A DNA stretch of 64,000 nucleotides, taken from Nematocida ironsii. Taxonomy: Eukaryota > Microsporidia. A program made the position numbers and the translations under genes. The notes beneath the pieces were generated by a model, which was not told the DNA's origin, did no database searches, and saw only the letters and a program-made list of their open reading frames with translations. The DNA is taken from positions 43,716 to 107,715 of the forward strand of contig LTDK01000183.1 in NCBI GenBank assembly GCA_001642415.1. The letters run 5' to 3'. Below are positions 37,485 to 47,098 of the stretch, one piece after another. Positions within the stretch are counted from its first letter, which is position 1; each line of letters begins with the position of its first letter.

Positions 37485-38312
37485 TTACATTGAATAAATA
37501 TATCCGTTCTGTCTATTTGCAACAGAAGCAGATGGCGATGGATAATATCCGGGCGCGCGAGGCATGAGTGATGCAGCCTGCAGTCTATTTACTAAATTGT
37601 TTAAAACGTGTTCGTTTTTTCCTGGGCCAAGACTTCTGTAGACAGGATCTGCGCGTAGTGCATTAATTATAGCATGATGGGCAGCATAGTCTGGTACTAT
37701 GGGCTTTTTAAGCATACCAGTCTCTGCGTATGGCGATGTGTTTGCAGGTGTTTTGCTTATTTCTCTATTCTCATGCCTGGCCTGTGCATAATAGTCATCG
37801 AAGTGGTCTTCTCCTATAATATAGAAGTGGTTGTTAATATTAGAGTGTTTGCACCTTTCAACAGATGGGAACACCTCATCGCCGCGAGATGCGCGCTCTT
37901 TATGGCTGAAAAGGCAGAAGATATCACATTTTTTCAATTTAATCATGAAAAAGTTGGAATACGCACTAGGTACTATGGATATTCTGTTTTCTTTGACCGC
38001 CCGTATACAAAGTGTTCTTTTGTAAAGGGATAAGTCCTTGTCTATCTTTTTCTCCAGTTGCAGGCATTTTCCTTTTTTGTATTTCAAGCATAGCTTTCTC
38101 CCACTGTTTTTTCTTATAACAAAGATTTGCATTTCTGTCTTATCTGGTGGTGCGAAATACCAGTTTCCACTGTCAGTGAGGGTCATTACAACTGGATTTT
38201 CAATATCTGGATTATTTCTGGGAATAATATATATTCCAACATTCGGGTCATCTGAGGGATTTGCCCTGCATACTGACCATATAGCAAATATAACTATAAA
38301 AAATATGTACAT
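37485..38312 (-). CDS. Putative secreted protein, 275 aa, unknown
   Basis: The first 17 residues after ATG 38312 (MYIFFIVIFAIWSVCRAN) form a clear signal peptide. The following 110 residues look beta-rich with repeated aromatic and hydrophobic turns and could be a beta-trefoil-like unit, but I cannot assign it. The C-terminal third is Pro/Ala/Ser/Tyr-rich (APGYYPSPSASVANRQN). Longer readings begin at TTG and add Cys-rich residues; I prefer the ATG because it opens the signal peptide. It lies 14 bp upstream of the Erv2 gene on the same strand. Confidence 0.6.
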   Translation of the reverse strand: MYIFFIVIFAIWSVCRANPSDDPNVGIYIIPRNNPDIENPVVMTLTDSGNWYFAPPDKTEMQIFVIRKNSGRKLCLKYKKGKCLQLEKKIDKDLSLYKRTLCIRAVKENRISIVPSAYSNFFMIKLKKCDIFCLFSHKERASRGDEVFPSVERCKHSNINNHFYIIGEDHFDDYYAQARHENREISKTPANTSPYAETGMLKKPIVPDYAAHHAIINALRADPVYRSLGPGKNEHVLNNLVNRLQAASLMPRAPGYYPSPSASVANRQNGYIYSM

Positions 38313-39003
38313 AATAAAATAATAGTAATTTCTGGTTATATACAGAATAACAGTTTCATCGCACTGATCCGGTGAAACACACCATCTTAGTGGAAATATA
38401 CAGTCACAACACTGGCTTAAAACATTCAAAACAATTGACTGTTTATTATTTAGAGAGATTGTATTTATGCTTTATTTAATTTTTAGTGCCCATATTATTG
38501 TATAAATACTACTTTTATTACATATAATAGCATAAAAAGCATAGTATACAATTTATTGAAATTTTCATTATTTAGCTGCTAGAACCAATTAACACCGTAA
38601 TGATCATTTCAACAGAGTGTAAGAAATGTGTAAGAGACTTTTTGTTTCTAATTACTGACTAATCTGGAATTAAGTTTTAACAGCAATCTCCGAAACCCGA
38701 AATAAAATAGAAAATACATTACATGTGTGGGTATACACAAGAAGTATATAATAATTTTAATAAAACATGGTAGATAATGACATAAAGAGGTTTAAATAAA
38801 TTCAGAATGATAATTACTTCTGCCATATGCAAAGAAGAAAACGCTCTAAATATTCCAAAATTCCAAGTGTGGCAAGCTTCGGGTTAATATTATTTCTATC
38901 TGTTTACTGAATTAAATGGCAGGCCCCGGTATTATGCAGTGTAAAGACCATCTTTTGTTGTCCGGGTAACTGCCAGAACCCACAGATTTGTTAAATAATT
39001 GAC
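38313..39003. other. Divergent gap between the secreted protein and TFIIB
   Basis: No supported gene. It holds AAACCCGAAATAAA (38693-38706) and, in reverse, TTAACCCGAA (about 38880), two copies of the recurring motif. Confidence 0.4.
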
Positions 39004-39993
39004 ATGCACTACAACACTATAACCAGAAATACGAAAATCACAGAAAATATTTTAATGCAGAATAGAATGCAAATGAAGAAGATTGAGCGAGAAAAGTGCC
39101 CAGACTGTAAAGAAGAAGAGAATATTATAGAGGACTACAAGAATGGGTATAACGTTTGCGGCTCTTGCGGTTGCATTGTGGGCAGTCGAATCATAGACGA
39201 GCGGGGTGAGTGGAGGACCTTTAGTGACTCTGGAGAGAATCCAAGCCGAGTGGGTGGGCCAAATAACCCATTCTTGGACACAGAGCAGCTGGATACTCTG
39301 ATTTCTTCTGGCTCAGGCTTGGCCTCGTACAGTCTTGCAAAAACCCAGATGAAAAGCAGTCTGCGTGGTCCAGAGCGAGCACTAATCAATGGGCTTAACC
39401 TCATAACTGCATTTTGTGAAAGAAAAAACCTTTCTAAAACCATATCAGATGCTGCCAAGTATGTATTTAAAACCGTTGAGAACAAAAAAGTGCTAAAGGG
39501 AAAAAACTTGGAGGGGATTGCAGCTGCTTGCATATACATTGCTTGCCGACAGGCAGGATTTGTGCGAACATTCAAAGAGGTAAGTATACTAACAGCAGTG
39601 CCAAAGAAAGAGATAGGAAGGTGTTACAAGGCAATATTCCCCCACATAGACAAGCTGGCAGTTGTCTCCACTGAGGACATTGTGGCTCGTTTCTGTTCAG
39701 ATCTAACATTGAGCATTGATATACAAAAAGTGGCACTGACAATCAGTCAGCGAGCACAGGCCATTGGATGCATAGCAGGAAAATCCCCCGACTCAATTGC
39801 TGCAGCAATTATATACTTGATAACATACTTGTTCCCCACCCAAAAGAAAATACAGAAAAATATCCAAATAGTAACAAACGTAACTGACGTAACCATTAAA
39901 AATACGTATAAAGAGCTTCTGCCTTATAGATACGAACTAGTGCCAGAAGGCATTGTTCCCCGGCATATTTTGGACTCACTTCCAAACTCATGA
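39004..39993 (+). CDS. SUA7: Transcription initiation factor TFIIB
   Basis: 329 aa, usual size. A zinc ribbon lies at about 33-55 (CPDCKEEENI ... VCGSCGCIVG). The B-finger/linker follows (DERGEWRTFSD), then two cyclin-like repeats (the first with LKGKNLEGIAAACIYIACRQ). TFIIB bridges TBP and RNA polymerase II and sets the start site. An alternative start at 39055 (MQNRMQMKKIEREK) would give a leader closer to the family's short N-terminus; I keep the first ATG but either is possible. Confidence 0.93.
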   Translation: MHYNTITRNTKITENILMQNRMQMKKIEREKCPDCKEEENIIEDYKNGYNVCGSCGCIVGSRIIDERGEWRTFSDSGENPSRVGGPNNPFLDTEQLDTLISSGSGLASYSLAKTQMKSSLRGPERALINGLNLITAFCERKNLSKTISDAAKYVFKTVENKKVLKGKNLEGIAAACIYIACRQAGFVRTFKEVSILTAVPKKEIGRCYKAIFPHIDKLAVVSTEDIVARFCSDLTLSIDIQKVALTISQRAQAIGCIAGKSPDSIAAAIIYLITYLFPTQKKIQKNIQIVTNVTDVTIKNTYKELLPYRYELVPEGIVPRHILDSLPNS

Positions 39994-40033
39994 ATAAACA
40001 CAAGAAGACACTGTAGGATCATGCATGAATAAT

Positions 40034-40498
40034 TTATTTCTTCTTTGACACTCCAACAGTCTTTCCTCTTCTTCCGTTAGACTTGGTTCTTTGTCCATTG
40101 ACTTTCAGACCCTTCAGAAGTCTTAGTCCTCTGATGTGCTTTACTCTCTTTGCTCTTTCTAAATATAGTCTGTAGTCTGCCTCAACTTGGTTAGCAATTA
40201 ACTGCTTGTACTCTCCAGTCAGAGGGTCCTTCTGTCTGTTTAACATCCAGTCTGGAACTCCATAGGACTGTGGTGACTCAAGAATCTTGGATATTACGTC
40301 TAATTTCTCCTGCTCTACTTGACCAGCTCTCAGGCTAGTATCGATGTTAGCCTTCTTACATAATAAAGTAGACACTCTTAGACCAATTCCTCTAATTCCA
40401 GTTAGGGATCTTATAATGGTGGATCTACCGTTAATGTTCGTATTGTACATACGAATGATATCCTGCATTTGTGCGCTCTCAGTAAATCTTAAAGTCAT
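40034..40498 (-). CDS. RPS18: Small-subunit ribosomal protein uS13 (S18)
   Basis: 154 aa, matching eukaryotic uS13. It has the expected RSLTGIRGIGLRVSTLLCKK near 30-50, KHIRGLRLLKGLKVNGQRTK and a basic end with GRRGKTVGVSKK. uS13 sits in the head of the 40S subunit. TTTATTTATTTAAATT lies about 20-35 nt before the ATG, and ACCCCCCTTC directly before it. Confidence 0.95.
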   Translation of the reverse strand: MTLRFTESAQMQDIIRMYNTNINGRSTIIRSLTGIRGIGLRVSTLLCKKANIDTSLRAGQVEQEKLDVISKILESPQSYGVPDWMLNRQKDPLTGEYKQLIANQVEADYRLYLERAKRVKHIRGLRLLKGLKVNGQRTKSNGRRGKTVGVSKKK

Positions 40499-40520
40499 GA
40501 AGGGGGGTAAAAAATAATTT
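40499..40520 (-). promoter_or_regulatory. CCCCCC leader of uS13
   Basis: The minus strand reads ATTTTTTACCCCCCTTC directly before the ATG. It is similar to the eL19 leader and absent before most non-ribosomal genes here. Confidence 0.45.
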
Positions 40521-40904
40521 AAATAAATAAAAAAGTATTTCTAACCGAAAGTGGATGCGTGCACTAGTTGGTCTCTCATGTGACATCTGCTTTGTTTTAT
40601 GCTACATTCTTTATAAGCATCTCAAAACTACTCAATTGACTTTATTTTATCTAAATAATTATTTATTATATAGTACACACAATACTTCATACACTATACA
40701 CACTGTACATAAAGACTAAAAATATACAAGTGTATAAAATAGCATGCAATAGCCAGAAATTGTCTAAACGAAATACTTCTGCAGTAAATTAAACTAGCCT
40801 CCATTAAACACAGACACATCATTAGAAGTAATAAGATACACCCGAAAATCATATCTTAATATCTTAAAAGTATAACATAAAACAACTATAATGGACTTTT
40901 GTAA
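40521..40904. other. Intergenic gap, no gene seen
   Basis: AT-rich. ACACCCGAAAATC (40838-40850) is a further copy of the recurring motif. Confidence 0.35.
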
Positions 40905-42347
40905 TCACACCAAAGCCACTGGATGTTCTTCTAGGTTATCTTCTATAAGTAATGGTATATCTTCAGTAGTGATGTTTTGCGGGATAATAGACCTTTCCTT
41001 TGTATTATTTAGTGAATAAATGGTAGCTGTAAATATAAGAAGTAAGTATAATATAGCCTGGTAGTGTATCTGTGCGTTAATGTACTTATAAAATGACGAA
41101 AGACAAACAACTAATAGGTTTCCAAGTGCTACATTCAGATACCAGTAGCCCATTGCGACACTCTTATTATTTGTTCCTCCTTCATTATACGCAACTGCCA
41201 TACCCGACACACTAACAAGTACTTCTCCAATAGTTATAATTAAAATCTGCGGTACTTGAAATAAAATTGAAATAGATCCATTCCTTGTCATATACACCTC
41301 AATGCCATAGTACACTAAGTATGACAGGCCTATCATAAGCAAACCATACGCCATTCTATGCTTGTGCGTATCTGCTAGCCGTGCAGAACAAAAGAAAGCA
41401 GGGATGGCTGAGTCGTAAAATGGAAGAAATACAATCAGAGCAAATGAATTAATAAGTATGATTTGTGATGGCGGTATGCTTATTTTGTATGACAGAACGC
41501 CTATTTGGGTTATCATTCTCTTTCCCTGATCTATCCACGTAGAACTCATTTGGTCATAAATTGTCCATCCAATTACTATTGGAAGATTTTTTATGACATC
41601 ATACTTCTGGACTGGTATATGGTCTACTGACGTTTCTACATTTATTTGAGACTCTTCCTTTTTCTTACCAAACCAGCAGTGAACCAGGTATTTTGCCATT
41701 AAAATAAAGAATATCCCAATGGAAATAAAAATAGAGATAAAGGAAAATAAAAATATTAAAAAATATTCTGAAATATCCATAAGACGCAGTTGCTCCTGGG
41801 ACAGTGTTTGTGCATTAGCAAGGGCGCCTATTGCTCTACTAATTGTAGAAGGTGTAATAAATAAAACAATAAAACTGCTTAGGTTAATTACAAAGTAGAA
41901 GCGAGAGAAGAATGTGACCAGCAACGAAGCAATTTTATCTGTTTTCTCTTTGCTGCTGGATTCCTTCGCAGTATATGCTTTTTGAAGCAGCCCTGCCCCA
42001 GCTGATAGTATGTTTGGCTTTATGCCGCCTGCACTAAATGAGACACACACCAACCCAATAATAAAGAATATATTGCTCTTTGCTAATGATGAGATGCTTA
42101 TGGAAATTATTCCTAGAGTATACACTAGAAGTGATATAATTATCATTAAGTACTGCCCAATGAACTTATCAGAGATGAACCCACCAAGAACACAGAACAA
42201 ATATGACAGAAATATAAATGCATGCACAGAAATAATTCCATCCATTCTACTGTAGTTTAAATATTGCACGATATACATAAATAAGTGGCTTTTAATTGAG
42301 AAGAACGTGAGCCTCTCAAAGAACACAAAACATAGAATAGAAAGCAT
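40905..42347 (-). CDS. POT/PTR2-type proton-coupled peptide transporter
   Basis: 480 aa, about 12 membrane segments. Family signs: FVFFERLTFFSI in place of the ExxERFxYYG helix 1 motif, GGFISDKFIGQY after helix 2, and FSAGGIKPNILSAGAGLL (POT GTGGIKP region). It imports di- and tripeptides with protons. The ExxER motif seems reduced to FER, so proton coupling may be altered (inference). The true ATG is at 42347; the longer reading begins at TTG. Together with the secreted aminopeptidase it could serve uptake of host peptides. Confidence 0.85.
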   Translation of the reverse strand: MLSILCFVFFERLTFFSIKSHLFMYIVQYLNYSRMDGIISVHAFIFLSYLFCVLGGFISDKFIGQYLMIIISLLVYTLGIISISISSLAKSNIFFIIGLVCVSFSAGGIKPNILSAGAGLLQKAYTAKESSSKEKTDKIASLLVTFFSRFYFVINLSSFIVLFITPSTISRAIGALANAQTLSQEQLRLMDISEYFLIFLFSFISIFISIGIFFILMAKYLVHCWFGKKKEESQINVETSVDHIPVQKYDVIKNLPIVIGWTIYDQMSSTWIDQGKRMITQIGVLSYKISIPPSQIILINSFALIVFLPFYDSAIPAFFCSARLADTHKHRMAYGLLMIGLSYLVYYGIEVYMTRNGSISILFQVPQILIITIGEVLVSVSGMAVAYNEGGTNNKSVAMGYWYLNVALGNLLVVCLSSFYKYINAQIHYQAILYLLLIFTATIYSLNNTKERSIIPQNITTEDIPLLIEDNLEEHPVALV

Positions 42348-42619
42348 ACTAAACAACAAAAACCAGTAAATATATATAGCTGTTATTACTACAGCACACT
42401 AGAAAATATTATACAAGGACCAGGAAGCTATATCAACCATGTATACATATTGCAACAACAAACAAGCGCACATCGAGCATCCTGCAATAAAAACTGATGT
42501 GATAAGGATTTAGTTAGACATACCTTTTTCTAGATTTAGACATGTCCTAAACAAAAATATTTGTGTTGCTAGGAAACCAGTAGAATGCTTTTATTATCGA
42601 AAATCGAACCAAAACACAA

Positions 42620-43495
42620 ATGGCACAATCGAAATCAATCAAATACTATGCAGGAAAGCAGATTTTAATCATAGGAGGTAGCAGCGGGCTAGGTCTTTCT
42701 GTGGCTAAGTATGCAAAGTCCCGCGGAGCCATAGTAACCATCACATCTCGCTCTTTATCCAAGATAAGCCCACTCAAGCGCGAGTATAACATACTAAGTG
42801 TAGACATAACCAATGAAGGGTCTGTCAGCGCCCTTCCCACTAACTATGATATAATCATATGCTGTGCTGGATATGCCTGCCCATCTTATGCTAGAGACAT
42901 TACCATCAAAGAGACACAGAGTCATTTAGACTGTAACTTCCTTGGGGCTGTCCGTGTATACCTACACTTTCTAAAGAGCGTATCTGCGAAATCCAGAAAA
43001 CAGCTTGTTTTTGTTGCATCCACCTTAGCGCTTCGCTCATTTGGTGGGTATGGTATGTACGCCCCCAGCAAATCCGCACTTTCTTCATTTTATGAGTCTG
43101 TTCGCACTGAATCATCTATACACGGTCTTGACTTGTGCATATACTATGTGTCAACAATACAGAGCCCAGGATTTGAAATAGAACAGGAGCATAAACCGCT
43201 ATTCACAAAGAAAATAGAAGGATCTTCCCTTGGTGCCGACTCCATCCCAGCAAGCAGAGCAAAAACTCTTCTAGATGCGCTGCCAACAGAAGAAATCATT
43301 TATTCTGACTTTATCACTTGTTTGTTTAGTAAGTCTTCTGATATAAATTCTTTTCAAGACTTTCTGGCATGGATGGCCTCTCCTTTCTTCTGGATGATTT
43401 TTAAGATGTTTGAGTCACACACAGTTAAAAAATACTACGAGCATACAAGTGAGACACCAAAAAAGAATAAGTTACTAAAGAAGAAGAAAAAATAA
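42620..43495 (+). CDS. TSC10: 3-ketosphinganine reductase (TSC10/KDSR-like SDR)
   Basis: 291 aa. It is a Rossmann-fold short-chain dehydrogenase with GGSSGLG at 19-25, catalytic Ser134 (FVASTLA), Tyr147 and Lys151 (YAPSK). TIQSPGFEIEQEHKP matches the KDSR signature TPGFxxE...KP. The hydrophobic C-terminus (SPFFWMIFKMF, about 255-270) suits the ER membrane face. It reduces 3-ketosphinganine to sphinganine with NADPH, the second step of sphingolipid synthesis. A very basic tail (KKNKLLKKKKK) is present. All catalytic residues are visible. Confidence 0.85.
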   Translation: MAQSKSIKYYAGKQILIIGGSSGLGLSVAKYAKSRGAIVTITSRSLSKISPLKREYNILSVDITNEGSVSALPTNYDIIICCAGYACPSYARDITIKETQSHLDCNFLGAVRVYLHFLKSVSAKSRKQLVFVASTLALRSFGGYGMYAPSKSALSSFYESVRTESSIHGLDLCIYYVSTIQSPGFEIEQEHKPLFTKKIEGSSLGADSIPASRAKTLLDALPTEEIIYSDFITCLFSKSSDINSFQDFLAWMASPFFWMIFKMFESHTVKKYYEHTSETPKKNKLLKKKKK

Positions 43496-43599
43496 ATTCA
43501 ACATAAAATGATGTTAAAATAAAATTTCGGATCTTCTCATGCGCCGTGCATTCTGTTGATAACTGTTTAACGAATTAAATGGTTTTTAATATATTGCGG

Positions 43600-43672
43600 G
43601 TCCTGGTGGCGCAATTGGCAGCGCATCTGACTTCTAATCAGGAGGTTCTGGGTTCGAGTCCCTGTCAGGACG
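43600..43672 (+). tRNA. tRNA-Arg(UCU)
   Basis: 73 nt. The acceptor GTCCTGG pairs with TCAGGAC. The D stem is GCGC/GCGC, the anticodon stem TCTGA/TCAGG with loop CTTCTAA (anticodon TCT), and the T arm is CTGGG-TTCGAGT-CCCTG with one T-T mismatch. The discriminator is G. No intron. Confidence 0.93.
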
Positions 43673-43679
43673 TTTTTTT
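43673..43679 (+). terminator. Pol III T-run terminator of tRNA-Arg
   Basis: Seven T residues directly after the tRNA 3' end, a normal RNA polymerase III stop. Confidence 0.75.
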
Positions 43680-43980
43680 ATCTTTCTTCGCACGCACTCT
43701 CCCAGTCCTTCTTCTTGCACTTCTCCTTATATTTGTATGTAGCCTCTATACACTAGCTTATAATTACTTCTAGAATATTCAATATATCCTGTGCAGTTTC
43801 TAGCTTTAAAACTGCTTGGACATACGCACGCATTTAAATATACAAAAAAACATATAAATACTTTTGCCAGAAATATTAAACAAGTTTTAGTACATTTATA
43901 ATATGCACAGCAGCACTGAAATAAAGCACAGCGCGTATTAAGGAATAAACAGATAATACACCAAGGGGGCGGGAAGGTAT
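43680..43980. other. Intergenic gap before the TPR gene
   Basis: No gene supported; the frame running through the tRNA is accidental. AAGGTAT at 43974-43980 is a first half-copy of the promoter box that follows. Confidence 0.35.
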
Positions 43981-43992
43981 AAGGTATTTATT
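43981..43992 (+). promoter_or_regulatory. TATA-like box AAGGTATTTATT of the TPR gene
   Basis: Lies 21 nt before the ATG at 44014. It is a clear copy of the promoter box shared with Dcp2 and two paralogue-family genes. Confidence 0.5.
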
Positions 43993-44013
43993 CATTTTAT
44001 TTTTTTTATCCAC

Positions 44014-47000
44014 ATGAAGAAACAGCGCAAGCTTATTCTCAAATATATAAAAGAGAACGAAATAGACCAAGCACTTGAAGAAGCAATGAGCACAATAGAA
44101 TACTATGATCCCGACTATAAAATACATTTTTATGCTGGGTACTGTTATTATATGAAGAAAAATCACCCTTCTGCTGTAGAGCATTATAGAAAAGCACTAA
44201 GCCTATCCAGCACACCAGAGGAATCTTTTGAAGTATATAAAGGGCTCTCTAAAATATACATAGAATATGAGTATTTATATATAGAGGAAGAAAAAAGGAA
44301 GGAAATAGAAGAAGTGCTTTTATTTATACTGTGCAATGTAAAAGACAAAATGTACACAGAGCATGAGAAAAAAACCGTTGTTTTTTTGTTAAATTTGTAT
44401 TTATATAATGATATAGATAAATACACAGATGCTTTTATAAAGTACTGCGCGCAAAAGATTTGTACTAGTGGAGAGATTTGCATGAATGAGGATTTTAAGG
44501 ATGAAGGGTTTTTTATGCTTAAAGAGTACTTTAATGAAAGGTTGAAACACTTTAATAGAGACTTAAAGAGTATTGTTGATAGTGGATGTTTCTCTAAAGA
44601 AAGAAAGGATATTATTAAAGAATTACAGAGCATTCTTACAAAGGCAGACGATCTATACATGTACTATCCAGAACTCGTGCGAGTGCTTGGAAATGAGTTT
44701 GTTGAAAGTGTTTGCGATGGATATCTTCTTTATCTTACAATGCATGCGTATAGCAATTTTGCAAAGGTGCCTGCAATGGTATCACTTGTTAGTTATATTT
44801 TGTCTAAGGGCATAAAGATAAAAGATGACTCTGTGATACTTATGATTCTTTCTGATTTTCTGGATATTCCCACTATACTCGGAGTGTCTGCCACTTACAA
44901 GAAAATATACTATAACACTCTTTCGCCAACAATTTTACTACTTCGGTTTCCAAATAACCAGGAAACTATGCAATGTGTATTAGAGGTGTATAAAGAGATG
45001 CAAGAAAGCTTAAATATAGAATATAATCTAAAAATAGAATACGTATCTGCTCTTCTGATAGATCATACGGTTCAAAATGATGTTCTAACTGATCGAGAGT
45101 ATTCGTTATCTAGTGCAATCTTTGTAGTTTATCCAGAAATGAATATGGCGATATCTTGCCCAACTAATGTTCTAATTCTGTTGGACAGTGCTCTTGAAGC
45201 AATGAATGTAACAGTTATAAATGAAGTCCTGCAGAATAGTTCCTCTAGTTTACCAGTGGATAGTATTTTGGAGGCCTTTTTGAAGATAGAAAAAATATCA
45301 CCAAGCATTTCGGGTGCTCTTACTGGAGAGGCCAAGCAGAGCCCAGAGGACATTGCAGATAAAATATCCCAACTATCTTTGACTGGAATGCCTATTGATT
45401 ATGAAGGAATTAAAGAAAACCTGCTTTTAATAGGAGTAATGGCATATAAAATACTGTTTTACAGAGAATTCTTGTTTAAATATGTTATTGAAAGAATCAA
45501 TGCAAACTATCATGTGAATATAGTAAAAAAACACATGGAATTACTTTCTGGTAACATAGAAGAGGTTTATGCGTATCTTGTGCAGCATGAAGACCAATTG
45601 CACGAGTATAGAGCATACCTTAGCCAGACAGGCACAAACCTAGATAAGTTTGAAATGGTATACAGCTATCACAAGTTTGCCTGTGAATATATCAACAAAG
45701 TGCTTTCTGGAAGCACGGGGATTGAAATGCCTGGTGACTATATAAGTATCTACAGCAAACAGCACATGGGACATGCAGTTATACCAAATGGTTCTTCTGT
45801 TTGCCTATATAAATATCCAGTCGATGAGAACATATCGCACTTTAAGCACCTTATGGCAGTAAATAACTATGAAAAGGGAAACAAGTCAATGTCTTTAATG
45901 CTTTTGAAGGAACTGCACACTGCTCGACCGCATGACTATTATATACTTTGTGATTTAGGAGCTATACTAGCAGAGTCTAATGAGACTTTGCATCTAGTAG
46001 ACACCTATTTAAGAATAGCACAAAACATCAGCAGTCCGCACTTATTTCTACTTAGCATGCAGTACCATAAGAAACAAAAAATATGGGAAATGGTAGAAAG
46101 AAGAGCGAAGGAAGTTCTTATGTTCGGATATGACTATATAATAAAAATGACTCTGGTAGAAGCACTCTCTGAGGAGAAAAAGTATAAGTATGCAATAAAA
46201 ACAGCGAGTGAAATAGAAGAAGTAGAGAAGAACAGCCCATTCAGCAGTGTACTGGTCAGTGTACAGATATTTATGGTATATCTGTACATAAAAATAGATG
46301 AGTTAGTAAGGGCTGAGGAGATAATTGATATGCTATTAGAGAAGGACCTAAAAGAGGCAGAAAAAACGAAAGTGCTCCAGTATAAAAAGCATTTATATGC
46401 ACTGCGAATACAGACGGCTATAAAAAAAGAAGAACCAGAAAATGTGCTTGGGCTTACAATGGCGTATCAACTACTCTCCTCTACAGAGCAATATTCGGGT
46501 GAACCTACTGAAATAGACAGAACAACTGCAATATCAGACGCCTATGCAACTTTATTGGAAAAAGTTCTTACAAAGGATCCAGCTCCCTGTGCTGAACCTC
46601 AATTATACTTAGATACAGATGATCAGCAGGAGCTAATAACGGTAAGTAAGTTATTACTTACATATGCAAGTGTAAGCAACCAGTTGGAAAACCCAGCAAT
46701 ACACAGTGTAATTCTAAACTGTATTAAAAAGGCCAACTTACAGGGTGAGACAAGAGATGCACTGGAAGTAGAACTTTTGTTGCGAATAGTCCGTGATGAA
46801 GATGTGCAGCACTATTACGAAGAAGATAAAAAGTCTGAAGAGACTCCATTTGCACGAGTTATTCTGTCACTGCTGTATTATCCCGCAGACCTGGCAGCCA
46901 CCACAAGAGAATACTTAAAAAATACAACGCTTGCAGACATGGATGTTATACTAATGCTTGCACATATAGTTGCTGAGCAGAAGAATCCTAGAAATACCGC

Positions 47001-47091
47001 AGACTTAGAGGCAATGTTCCTACACCTGTGCCGGAAGTATACGCCAGACAGTAGTGAAGTACGTTGGCTTTATGAATTATTAAAAAACTAA
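44014..47091 (+). CDS. SKI3: Long TPR protein, probable Ski3
   Basis: 1025 aa of helical repeats (yeast Ski3 1432). The N-terminal 60 residues match the Ski3/TTC37 opening in pattern: KKQRKLILKYIKENEIDQAL, then HFYAGYCYYMKKNHPSAVEH and YRKALSLS, followed by YKGLSKIYIEYE. Further TPR-like pairs occur around 600-760 and the C-terminus is helical. Ski3 is the scaffold that holds Ski2 and Ski8 and feeds RNA to the exosome. Support from context: a Ski2-like helicase at 1-2412. Other TPR scaffolds (for example Ctr9) are possible, so I score this cautiously. Its stop codon is two bases from the Pol III terminator of a convergent tRNA. Confidence 0.55.
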   Translation: MKKQRKLILKYIKENEIDQALEEAMSTIEYYDPDYKIHFYAGYCYYMKKNHPSAVEHYRKALSLSSTPEESFEVYKGLSKIYIEYEYLYIEEEKRKEIEEVLLFILCNVKDKMYTEHEKKTVVFLLNLYLYNDIDKYTDAFIKYCAQKICTSGEICMNEDFKDEGFFMLKEYFNERLKHFNRDLKSIVDSGCFSKERKDIIKELQSILTKADDLYMYYPELVRVLGNEFVESVCDGYLLYLTMHAYSNFAKVPAMVSLVSYILSKGIKIKDDSVILMILSDFLDIPTILGVSATYKKIYYNTLSPTILLLRFPNNQETMQCVLEVYKEMQESLNIEYNLKIEYVSALLIDHTVQNDVLTDREYSLSSAIFVVYPEMNMAISCPTNVLILLDSALEAMNVTVINEVLQNSSSSLPVDSILEAFLKIEKISPSISGALTGEAKQSPEDIADKISQLSLTGMPIDYEGIKENLLLIGVMAYKILFYREFLFKYVIERINANYHVNIVKKHMELLSGNIEEVYAYLVQHEDQLHEYRAYLSQTGTNLDKFEMVYSYHKFACEYINKVLSGSTGIEMPGDYISIYSKQHMGHAVIPNGSSVCLYKYPVDENISHFKHLMAVNNYEKGNKSMSLMLLKELHTARPHDYYILCDLGAILAESNETLHLVDTYLRIAQNISSPHLFLLSMQYHKKQKIWEMVERRAKEVLMFGYDYIIKMTLVEALSEEKKYKYAIKTASEIEEVEKNSPFSSVLVSVQIFMVYLYIKIDELVRAEEIIDMLLEKDLKEAEKTKVLQYKKHLYALRIQTAIKKEEPENVLGLTMAYQLLSSTEQYSGEPTEIDRTTAISDAYATLLEKVLTKDPAPCAEPQLYLDTDDQQELITVSKLLLTYASVSNQLENPAIHSVILNCIKKANLQGETRDALEVELLLRIVRDEDVQHYYEEDKKSEETPFARVILSLLYYPADLAATTREYLKNTTLADMDVILMLAHIVAEQKNPRNTADLEAMFLHLCRKYTPDSSEVRWLYELLKN

Positions 47092-47092
47092 T

Positions 47093-47098
47093 AAAAAA
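47093..47098 (-). terminator. Pol III terminator of tRNA-Ile, abutting the TPR gene stop
   Basis: On the minus strand TTTTTT follows the discriminator A. On the plus strand the same bases are AAAAAA, starting two bases after the TPR gene's TAA. Confidence 0.7.

Noticed and set aside
43579..43773. 64-codon frame running through tRNA-Arg
   Set aside because: It is the tRNA gene and its terminator read as protein.
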